Assembly: GCA_004794785.1 (NCBI GenBank)
Contig: SJOL01003772.1
Location: 102,175-166,174, forward strand
Length of the DNA stretch: 64,000 nucleotides
Direction of reading: 5' to 3'
DNA from: Opisthorchis felineus
Lineage: Eukaryota > Platyhelminthes > Trematoda > Opisthorchiida > Opisthorchiidae
Both the position numbers and the translations under genes were made by a program. The notes beneath the pieces are model-generated. The model was not told the DNA's origin. It saw only the letters and a list, made by a program, of their open reading frames with translations, and made no database searches. Shown here one piece after another: positions 20,214-29,836 of the stretch (position 1 is its first letter; each line of letters opens with the position of its first letter).

Positions 20214-23200
20214 ATGGTGAGTCCTCATTATTTGTTACTAATCTTAATGTTTCACTCTAGGCACGTAGCGCAGAAAAAGCAATGTAAGTTACTTTGCTTC
20301 TCATAGCTAAATGGACTTTCATTTCTTCAGGACTGCTTTGGCTAGGTGGAGGTCGGTTTATGTGGATCGCGTGCAGGAGACCAAAAAACGACCCCACATT
20401 GCATCCGAGTGCACAAGCTTAAAAGATGCTTTGTACTACAGACGGCAGATTGTACATGATATTTCACGAAAGATTGCGCAGATTCAGAATCGTATGGTCA
20501 TTGTTTTGTTTGCACACTGAATGCCTCACTTCCACCGTAGCTAGCCTGGGCGAATACAAACTCCGTGACCTAAATGATGACATCAACAAATTGGTGCGGG
20601 AGAAAGGTCACTGGGAGGATCATATCAAAACGCTAGGTGGTCCGGATTTCAAGGTACACGTGTCATCTTTAATGTTGTTTATCTCCAGGCCGAAGCGCCA
20701 AAGATGTTGGAGAAGGAAGGCAAGGAGGTTCCGGGAAATCGCGGCTACAGATATTACGGTGCAGCTCGCGATCTACCTGGTGTTAGAGAGCTTTTCGAAG
20801 AGGCACGTAAGTTACATTCAGTTATGCTGCGCTAGTATGGTAATCGTCAGAGCCATCGATTCAGTAGCCAAAGCCTAACGAACGATTTCAAACTTCCGGA
20901 TTTATCTATCTTAGTTGGCTGTTTCTCGTTCAGATATCACCAGGCTCATATTTTGTTTAAGTGCTGACATCTTCCGGCATAAGTTTGTGAATTTCCAGTG
21001 ATTTCAGTCAACCGAAGAATTAAACTTTGTAAGACGTTACCGCTAGAATTGAAAGAGCCCATCTGAAATCAAACATTATAGCAATACTCAAGGGGAAACC
21101 ATTACTGGAAAAATGCAAGCGTGGCGTTTTATGGTGACCTCTTCAGTAATACGCTTGCACCAAGTCCTTTTCCTATGCACTTTTGTTCTTTTCTTTTCAC
21201 TAAGGCTTTGAAATAAAGTATCGCTATACAGTAGCGAAGCATCAATGTTGGGCGCTGATGTTATGCTGTCGATGATAATGATGATGTTGACTAGGTCGTA
21301 TCAAGTGAGGATTTATGCCTTCTTCATCGTATTATTACAGCTTTTGACTGGGTTTTTTGATAAAATTAATAGCAGCTTCTTGTCTGGCGAGCCCATATTT
21401 ATACACAGTAGTTCATCTCCTTACTGGGTCAATGTTCATCATCTCCACCGTAATCATAGACGGGAACAACATCTTGTAATCGTGCGTCTCAGTGCCGCGA
21501 ATTCACCGCGATTTATTTTAAGGAATCGTGGGTGAATGGTAGGACCAGTTCTATCAAAAACGGGATTCTTGAGTGCATATCCTTCTAGATACTCAACTGG
21601 ACGATCCCTGTAGGTAGTGGTAGAAGAAACCCTACCAACGTCTTCGACACCCATCCTTGCACACTCCATCCACAGGGGGAACTATGTCACTACCCAGTGA
21701 CTAGTTGCACCATCCCGTTTGGGACAAATTATGGTAGCACCTGATTAGACTGATTAGACACCTGTTTTATCAACATTCAGAGGTGAAATTACCCACACCG
21801 GTTACAGTTTGGATATGGTTCCAACGAACCGGAGAAAACAACCACTCTTGAGTTTCATTGGAAATGTGTGTGAATATCACCCTCATAATGTTCACTTTCT
21901 GTCGATCCTTCCAATCAATGCTTTTGTGAACGTTCTTGAATATTGATTGATTTGCGAACTACACTCATTTGTTTCGGAGGATTGATGTCTTCATTTTTTA
22001 TTGCTAGATCGGTTCTCATAGCAATGGTTGTTCTTTACAGGAACCAGTGTATTCGTGATCCATGGTGAAGATATTTCCATTTTTCCTTGTTGCATATCTT
22101 TTTTGAGCAGAGTTAACCTATGTCAGAGGTTTAGGAAGCACCGCAAATCTGTTCCATTCATTTTGGGAACAATCAGAATTGCACATCTCACAAGTCTCCT
22201 AGAGGATTTGAACCCACTGCCTTCTGCACATGAGTTGAACACATATCGTTCGGTTGTGGGTGGCTGACCAGCAGTCTAGTAAATCTGTACCTGAACGGAA
22301 TATGACACTACCTATCGTTCAACGGAAAAGTTCCTGGTACCTTACATGCCATTGTCTAGTTGCTCCAGTAACGACCCCTCTGGTTATTTTCATGGGAAAA
22401 TTTCCGAGATATTGTAATTTTTTCCTCTCAGGTCCTTTGATAGCTTAGTCGTGTGACCTAAACAGTTGACGATAACCTTCATGGTCTCACGTCATCGTCG
22501 ATAACAGTACACCGGCAGTAAGTGATATTGTCGATCTGTGACACAAATGAGTCAAAGTCCCTTTTAAATGGTTCAGCTGTAGCACCCTTTCGGTGCCTAA
22601 CTGCCATGCCACCCGAAGGAAGCACGAGGGCTGGGATACTGCCAGGTTGCCCAAGCCTAGACAGGGGAAGTCGAGATACAGAGGTCAGATTTGAACCACA
22701 GACCTTCCGGTCAGTAAATTCGCGCTCTAACCACTGAGCCTTCTCGCCCTTTTAAATTCGAAGTGAACGGCATTCGAGATAATGCAAAGATGTGACTCAT
22801 GTACCCCCTACAAAGATGGAGTCCTGCTTGATGCTCTTGCTGCCTGAAATAGTCGTCGCTAGCAGCCTTGTTATGGTTGGAACATACACTTCGGATACCT
22901 TTTTCGAGTAAAGTTGGTAGCTGGCCCCAATTAGCTGGAATGCACATTACAGAATAAGTTTGAATAACCTACTAAGGACGGAACACCGACTCACTATCCA
23001 CCTTCGAATAACGCTAGTAGATTCCCGTCTGGCTCAGCAGTCGATGGCGTTTCAATCCCCCGTAAGCTGAGCGGTTCTAAACTCACAGACCACGGTCCAA
23101 GATAAATGGGTCGATTGAAGGATGTGTGTACAGGGTAGGTGTTTTTGGAAATGCCCCACCCAGCATTTTGGGGCGCCAGTCCTGGTCGTCTATTGGATTT

Positions 23201-26200
23201 TTTTATGTTGTCTTCGTTTGACTCACCCTCCTGAGAACTGTTTTGAAGCATCCATGCATCCCTGATTTCATCAGCCTCTACCATCTGATTTTTCTGACCC
23301 CACAACCCTCTTGTGTTCACATGCAGGCTTCGCCTATGCTGACTTCTAACTCTCGCATAACCGAACCGCAATGAGCCCGAAGAAATGTCGCGTCTCGCCT
23401 CCAAAGTCGACAGTGACCGCTCTGCGATCCAATATATTCTATTTGCACTCTTGCCTGGTGTTACGTACAGCTTAGGACTTACTGTATTCTTCATTTGATT
23501 ATCCAATAGTAGTCTGATTTCTGTCAACAAGTTCTTATAACGTACTTGTGATTACTGCGAGAACTTTGATTCAGTGGACCTCCCTTTCTCCCCTCTCTTC
23601 CATTCATCCCAACATCCGCCTTGAAATACACAGCGCAGCCTGTTGCCAGAAAGTCTCGAGGCGAGCTTATGAAAATGGTGGATGTAGCTTATTACGGCAA
23701 TTGTGACGAGGACGACGGTGTTATTGTTCCACAGGAAGCTGTATACGAACAAGAAGGTACGCACCTTGTCTTGGGGTTGACATTTATCCTCTCTTAGCCA
23801 TTGCACAGAAGGTTGCCGAGTGGAAGGCCCGACGGGAAGACCCGAATTTTCGTAGCAAAGTGGCCAAGCGGGACTTGCCGATTGAGGACCAGGAAGAACT
23901 TGACGAAGACACGGCAGACTTACGAAATATCTATGCCGCTGGCGACAACGTGGGTTCCTTTTTGATATTCTGCCTTCATTTTTACACTAGAGCATCACCG
24001 TTTCCCTTTTTTGTAGTTGACAGCTCGACAAAGTGTCTTGAATAATGACTTGTTAAACTAACCCCAACACTAGGACTCCCCCTCACAGTCGTGCTTGCTG
24101 ATAGACTTCCAGACTGGGCTGACACCGGAATGTTTTCCTGGGATAGCGCGCTGAACTGTCTTGAAATGGATAGTGGAGATAGCTTCTTGTTATACTGTGG
24201 TCTTGAAATGTCTAACCCGGTTGCATATGCAATTGTAAGCAATTGACTGGTTTCGTCCCTTGACGAATATCTCAGCTGCATGCGGATTCTAGTCAACAAT
24301 CCTCTTGAAAGAGAATCTAACTTTTTGATTGGCTGCTAAATCTAGTCGGTTCTTTTGTTTCCCATCAACAAAACTGTATTATGTTTGTACTGTTTCGTCC
24401 ATCATCGAATGATAATAAATAAACCGGAACTATCATGATCCAGTTACTACTATTGTCCGAATCGGGCTTTTCACTCGTATGTTAGAGATGCAACGATTTT
24501 CTCACCTTACCAGTAAATCGGCGGATGCACATCCGCTTGTTCTACCGTGGATACATCTGGCTTGACCCTAGTCGTTGATCCCCAAGATCAAATGTCAGTA
24601 CAGTATTCCGAAGTTAATGTATAAAAATATACTGATGAGCCGCGATTTTCATTGGATTGGTACTAGCCTAAAGGTGAGTGTCTGTGGTAGACGCTCATCA
24701 TATTCCACCAATCGATGGGCCGATTGACACTGCAAATCGGAACATGTGTCTTGACGTCCTTTAGTCTAGTAGTACCTACTGGTGGCATAGATGAACGGCA
24801 TGTCGTTTGAGATCGGGGCGCTTCAATTCTGTTACCTTACCGACTGATGAGATCTTCCGGTTATTTATGAATGAACCGACTTAGTCGCACTCATTCGGTT
24901 GACCGTGTCTTTTGGAACATGTGGCTTGACTCCGGGCGATCTAACAGTTCGTGGGTGGTGTAGTCCATAATCATTGCCACCCATTATTAATGTGGCGCTT
25001 CGCAAATCCACCTGAGTCGGCTAATACTATCTCATTACAACCGATTAACTGGGTTGGTCGATTAAGTGAAAAGCTTGAATCGACGAACTCCTACCCATAT
25101 GATTTTGATTAAGATACAGCAACAGTTATTGATGTCACAGTACTGATCAGGGGCAAGTGCGTGGCATGTTGCGGTTTGTGTGAACTTGTTCATCGACCTG
25201 CGCGGATGTCAACCCTTCCAGCAGTCATTCGGGCGTTAAACGAAGCTTGATGTATGGCCTTGCAGCCAGCGTGTTTATTTTTGTTACGCTCAGGTTTTAG
25301 GCTACTCCACAATCCTTATGCCCGTATGCGGGGTCGCGTTACACACACGTGTTATAAAGTGTAACGAACTAAAATCCAGCAGCGGAATCAAACGAGTGAA
25401 TGTTCATATTGGTTGCTGTAAGGGAGTGTCCGTGTTGTACAGTTGATATGTACGATAGTTTTGGCAGTAGCGCTTCGACACCACATCATCTCCACTGATT
25501 TTGTCGCGTACGAAAGAAGTTGCCAGCCCGACAGATGAGGCGACTCGAATGAACACACACGTACCACATCTGGCTAAAGAGGTTTACCGTAACTGGTGTC
25601 TTGTTTTGACATCCAGTCAGCTTTACAGATCTAGTACCAACCTATTGGGGTATGCGAAAATTCGGTTGCTGTTAAGTTTGGTAGACGGGTATTTTAGTAC
25701 TGAATTCTCCGTTGAATCTCATAGAAAATGTTACCACTAGGTGGAGTGTTCGCTGTGAGGAAGAAAACATGAGGCGGCCTGTGTGCAGCACATTCAGTTG
25801 AAGAACATCATAAACGAGAGACTCACTTGAGTCTCCCGTGAAAACCAAACTGATTTGCAAATGAGTGTATTTGTCGAAATCAGTCCAATTTGGGTTCGAG
25901 TAGAACATAAGGTTGACGGAAACTCGGGGACTGCGCCTACCTGATGAACCCCAAGAAGGGCGAAGCCGGTCGTGGGCTGTCGAAGAGTTTTCAGCAACCT
26001 TGTGAGTAGTTTCCTTCATGAAAAAGACTGTAGTACTTCGTGCGACAATGGTACAAGACTAGTCTTTTTCAAGCCATTTGGGTAAACAGAATTCCTCTTT
26101 AAAGAGAACGTCCTGTAATCAAAGTTGCTTGATCATCCCCCGTGAATGTTTTTAATTGACTGGTTTTACTGCACTGCGATTCGGTACGGCAACTTCTGCG

Positions 26201-28776
26201 GTACTAATGCTCCATTTTGCGGTTGCCGTCGGGGAAGTAAAAATGCCAATAAAAAAGTAAGTATTTTCATATCCCCAAGAGCAAGTATCACAGTAGCAGC
26301 ATCCTTTGTCGTCGGTCCAGATTTATTAGTCTGTAGTCTCAATCGATGTCAATGACGCTACTGCGACACTAGTGCACTGTTCTTTACTTGATCGTTAACT
26401 CAGTATTCGGCCACTATTTCAATATGCTTTGAAGGTACTGACTGTAGAACATTGGACCACGCAACGCACGACAACTCACTGTGAAATACCGTAACCCTCC
26501 TAGTTAAGGGACGCCTTTTGACATCCAAGCCAGGGGGAATTCTATCCGTACGGTTAATATAACCTCTGTTAGGGACTACAGTCGAATGGTTGAGTTCAAC
26601 TCTCTCAAAATGACAGAACACACCTCAAAGTTCTTACCTACAACCCCATCATGGATGCACGTGAATGTATCCATCCCCCAGTTTCTTTGAGTCCGAGGTC
26701 TTTTATACATCATGCAGTGTGGTTACTGAGCTGTTCATGATCCCCTAAGGTGACTGAAAGCCAGCGGAACTGCGCAAAACCCTCCTAGGAGAAAAGCTCA
26801 CACTGAAAAGTTTCTTTTATTGATACATATCTTGAGCCTTTTGTGGTCAATGGTCAACTAGGCTGATTCCTTTTGACGGATTGTTAAACTGCAGTTGGGG
26901 ACTTGGCTCCATACCGTAGATGTTCTACGAATCTTGTTTGGCATTCTTAAGAAATAAGCCTTTTTCTCTCCAAAGTCAAATTATCCAACCTCGTTACTAG
27001 CTGTTTTATCTCTGTTTCTCCTTTCAGCCTGCGGACGACGAACTTATGCGGTTGTATGAGGCAATCGACATAGATGAACCAGCGGCCTCTACGGATGTCC
27101 CGACCGTGGAACAGTTAGCTGCCCTTGGCCAAAACGCCGATGAGGATGAAGAAGATGAATACATTGCAATGGTTAATGGCCGAGTTTCCAGTAAGACGAT
27201 GAGCTCCCTGGGTAATGTGAAGCGGGCCTTCGTCGCTCACGTCCCCGTATTCACACAAGAACAGGTAACTTCCATCGTAACTTTCCGTGCTTGAATAGGA
27301 GCTTCGCGTGAATAATGATGTTCGTTGACTTTACTCTCAGACTCATGTATGAGAACTTAATTCGAATGCTGGGTTCCGGCCTAGTGTAATTGCTCAAAAC
27401 TGTACTATACGACTAGGTATGCTTTCCAGCCCTCACTTCTTACTGCATGCACACTGTTGGACGTAGACGTGTTTTGATGACAGCCTCAGTCACCGGTCCC
27501 TAGCTTTGTGTAACCATTCAAACAACTGTTCAGAAATTGGACACTACATTAGCCAGAAATGGTAGATTCATGTTTCGTTACGTGGGTGATACTGGTTATT
27601 TTGCATCTGGGAATACCTGTTTTGATGACCGAAACGTCGGGCGATAAACAGCGTGCTCGTGACGTTTGTACCTTCCTTCCTATTCTCACGTGTCTCACAC
27701 AACACCCAAACTTTTTTATCATTCAGTGCTGACAGAATGTACAAGGTTCTTTGTTAAACCACTTCACTAAGCAACAAGTGTATATCCTAAGATGCTTTTG
27801 ATCTTCAACCAAGGATTAGGCAACCGAAATGTCGAAGTGCCATGTTCTGTCTAAAGATCCTATTCCGTTAGTCACATCCGGAACTTCCGGAATTGTCTTT
27901 CATAGTCGGACTTCAGATTGGGCGACTCGAGTTGGTCATGCCGAGGGGGTTGAGATACGGGTAACCAGTTCCTGGTTATTAGGTCGCAATTTATCTCGAG
28001 CTTGTATCAGCAGTCTCAAAAGTCTCATAGGCATCGAGTCCAAGCAGTTGGTGACTGATAAACCAACGCCGATAATTACATTTTTGTGTCGTAGTTGATG
28101 GGATCCAGTTGGAAGGGGGCGTGTCTTTTCAACTAACAACATTGAGCTGCCATGTGAGGAAACTAAATGACATTGTTCTACACCTTTTTAATTCCTGGGG
28201 GAAAGCTAATGCAGAAATACACTTCATCGATCGGTTTTTAACGCACTTTTTCTGGTGTGTTCCCTAGAAGTAATTTTTCGTTCCCTGTCCACTCACTTCG
28301 TCGCGGACTGCGAACTAATTCATAGGTAGTCGTTGTGGCGTTTGACTAACAATATCACATTCTATTTGGAAAATGGTTGTCCCAGTGAAAACCCGACAAA
28401 ATTCTGTGAGGTCTGTTTGGCACAGTCAGCTTGCGCCACCCAACCAGCTTTGTGATTATCTTTATACTACTGCTCTTTTGTCAGTAACGTAATGCATTCA
28501 AATAGTCTACGTTCGGTCGCTCTGGCCTAACACAAATAGGCTAATTTTTCACCTCTTCCTCTTCAGATCGAAGCTTCGCTGCTGGCACAGCGCAAGCGCG
28601 AAATTCTGGAGAAGTATATGTCCAGTGATCTGATTGCCAGCATGGCTGAAACGGGTGAAATCCTTGGGATGGAAGGTGGTACCATCGAGGCAAACCCCAA
28701 TGCTGACGCTATCGATGCCAACGATTTAAAACGCTCCGATGTGGAGGAAGAGGAGGAAGAGGAAGATGATGAATAG
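20214..28776 (+). CDS. ISY1: Pre-mRNA-splicing factor ISY1 homologue (9 exons)
   Basis: A spliceosomal protein of the NineTeen-complex group, acting in the nucleus in catalytic spliceosomes. Exons: 20214-20216, 20261-20283, 20331-20491, 20541-20653, 20689-20806, 23634-23756, 23798-23949, 27028-27264, 28567-28776. All introns are GT-AG and all phases join, giving 1140 nt and 379 residues; human ISY1 is about 285. The start is fixed by [15 protein letters not shown]. Further conserved blocks are [74 protein letters not shown] and FVAHVPV. Extra length comes from an acidic insert encoded by exons 7-8 and a C-terminal tail ending in a Glu/Asp run. Introns 1-4 and 6 are 35-49 nt; introns 5, 7 and 8 are 2827, 3078 and 1302 nt. 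No canonical AATAAA was seen after the stop. Confidence 0.95.
22140..22230 (-). repeat. Decayed relative of the 19.6 kb hammerhead repeat
   Basis: Minus-strand order matches 19.6 kb: a GGGTTCAAATCC B-box-like phrase, GAGATGTGC, then CTGATTG where CTGATGA should be, a TTCC...GGAA hairpin and CAGA. The core is mutated, so it would not cleave. Confidence 0.5.
22559..22757 (-). mobile_element. tRNA-derived SINE, copy 4, with 11-bp target-site duplication
   Basis: The element (22570-22746) is flanked by CCCTTTTAAAT at 22559-22569 and again at 22747-22757, identical over 11 bases. On the minus strand it starts with a head like a tRNA (GGCTCAGTGGTTAGAGCGC, then GTGGTTCAAATC). The shared body follows (CCTGGCAGTATCCCAGCC, GGCACCGAAAGGGTG) and it ends CTACAGCTGAACC. 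At about 177 bases it is the best full-length copy and defines the family's ends. Confidence 0.92.
25741..26020. repeat. Dispersed repeat carrying hammerhead family 1
   Basis: Reading the plus strand, the order is GAGGCGGCC...CAGTTGAAGAA, GATTTGCAAATGAG, GTAGAACATAAGG.TGACGGAAACTCG, the hammerhead core, and GTCGAAGAGTTTTCAGCAACC. The same modules recur at 36540-36760, 44770-45345 and 57770-57990, partly in inverted order. Confidence 0.75.
25935..25977 (+). ncRNA. Candidate type-I hammerhead ribozyme (family 1, best copy)
   Basis: Helix I strand GCCTAC (25935-25940) is followed by the exact core CTGATGA (25941-25947). Next come stem II CCC/GGG with a 6-base loop and a terminal A.C mismatch, GAAG in place of GAAA (25962-25965), CCGG, and the cleavage triplet GTC (25969-25971). 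Then GTGGGC (25972-25977) pairs with GCCTAC over six positions, one of them G.U. Stem III is a loopless palindrome, as in hammerheads that act best as dimers. It lies in sense orientation in ISY1 intron 7. Activity is inference; the G at the last core position may weaken it. Confidence 0.65.
27265..28566 (+). other. ISY1 intron 8
   Basis: 1302 nt. A short hammerhead-like hairpin lies at 27617-27651. Nothing else recognised. Confidence 0.8.
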
Positions 28777-29756
28777 AAGCCGCCGATGTCCAGTCCACCA
28801 CCATGTAGTTCCTTGTACAGTTTGACTGTTTTGTATAAAAAAAGACGCTTTTGACTTTCAGCAGCAGACTTATGAATGTTGTTTACACGGGCTCACTGCC
28901 CCATCCTGCAACTGGGTGATTCACAGCTATCATGTTGTTGTTGTTTTCGTTACCAACGCCTATCTTAAGAACAACCAACATCTACGTGAACAGTTCTTAG
29001 TTGCAATTGACTACGCTACCTTCGTATCACTGGCTGATGCAAATCGTTCTGAATAGGTACACCATTCGATCTGATTAGTTTCAACTGACTGTAGAAGATG
29101 ACGTTGCTATTTTTTCACGAGGCTTCAAAACTGCCCTCCGTTGGTCGATTACGGATTGAAAGAGAACTCTAAAAGGATTCTCCTTGCTGAGAGCATCCTT
29201 ACGATATAAGATGAGTCCCGTTAGCAATCGGGTTGCACCTACTGCACCATTTTCTTTATGTATGCACACTTGGCAGTATGCCACTGTCCCATGCAGTGAC
29301 GTTTAGACTTCAATGAGGACAGGCTCTCGTGTATACTCAGCCCAGCAAGCAGACAGAAAGGTTTAGGGAGCGGGAAGCAAGGTTGTCATCAGCACCATTC
29401 TATCCTGCATCAGAAAGTCTGACTTGGTGACAGGAACAGGCGGTAATCCTGAACATCTGGACTTCCTGCAGTTGTAACATCCCGTATTCCACTGGTCATC
29501 AATAACGCCTCATTGAGAACGAAAACAGGCGAAATAGAGTGTAAGTTACTCCACCAGACATACAATTTCATGATGGAAAAAGTGATTCTCTGTAAGCCCT
29601 TCATGTAGACTAAGCGATACCGGCAGTCTTATCGAAGCAAGGGTGCTCCTTCCGGCCTAGTTCCCACTAAGAACCCACCACCCATGAACGCATTCGCGGC
29701 GGTGTGGGCATGTGATGTGACACGAGAGTCGACAAATCGCGTGGCCAGAATTCACG
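28777..29756. other. ISY1 3' UTR and intergenic DNA
   Basis: No exon or RNA gene seen. The ISY1 transcript probably ends near the A-rich stretch at 28836-28845, but no standard polyadenylation signal is present. Confidence 0.4.
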
Positions 29757-29760
29757 AAAA
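29757..29760 (-). terminator. Pol III terminator of the tRNA-Gly gene
   Basis: A TTTT run on the minus strand, five bases after the tRNA 3' end. Confidence 0.8.
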
Positions 29761-29765
29761 GCGGT

Positions 29766-29836
29766 GCGAGGCCCGGGAATCGAACCCGGATCGACAACTT
29801 GGAAGGCTGCCATGATAACCATTACACCAGCCTCGC
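29766..29836 (-). tRNA. tRNA-Gly (anticodon UCC)
   Basis: The 71-nt cloverleaf is complete. The acceptor stem GCGAGGC pairs fully with GCCTCGC. The A box lies in TGGTGTAATGGTTA and the anticodon loop is CTTCCAA with UCC in the centre. The T arm is CCGGG-TTCGATT-CCCGG with a consensus B box. No intron and no encoded CCA. Strong pairing throughout and a T-run terminator argue for a functional gene, unlike the tRNA-derived SINE heads in this window. It would decode GGA codons. Confidence 0.96.

Larger units (their letters stand above)
20807..23633 (+). other. ISY1 intron 5
   Basis: 2827 nt. It holds SINE copy 4 with its target duplication (22559-22757) and a decayed family-2 hammerhead-type repeat near 22150-22220. 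No other exon fits between ISY1 exons 5 and 6. Confidence 0.85.
23950..27027 (+). other. ISY1 intron 7
   Basis: 3078 nt. It contains hammerhead-like relics at 24245-24410 and a complete copy of the family-1 hammerhead repeat (25741-26020). No protein-coding content was recognised otherwise. Confidence 0.8.

Noticed and set aside
23994..24299. Minus-strand 105-codon frame in ISY1 intron 7
   Set aside because: No domain signal. It overlaps a decayed hammerhead-type repeat and lies in a firmly placed intron.
29766..29836. Idea that the tRNA-Gly is a SINE head
   Set aside because: All stems pair, the boxes are consensus, a terminator follows at once and no SINE body is attached.
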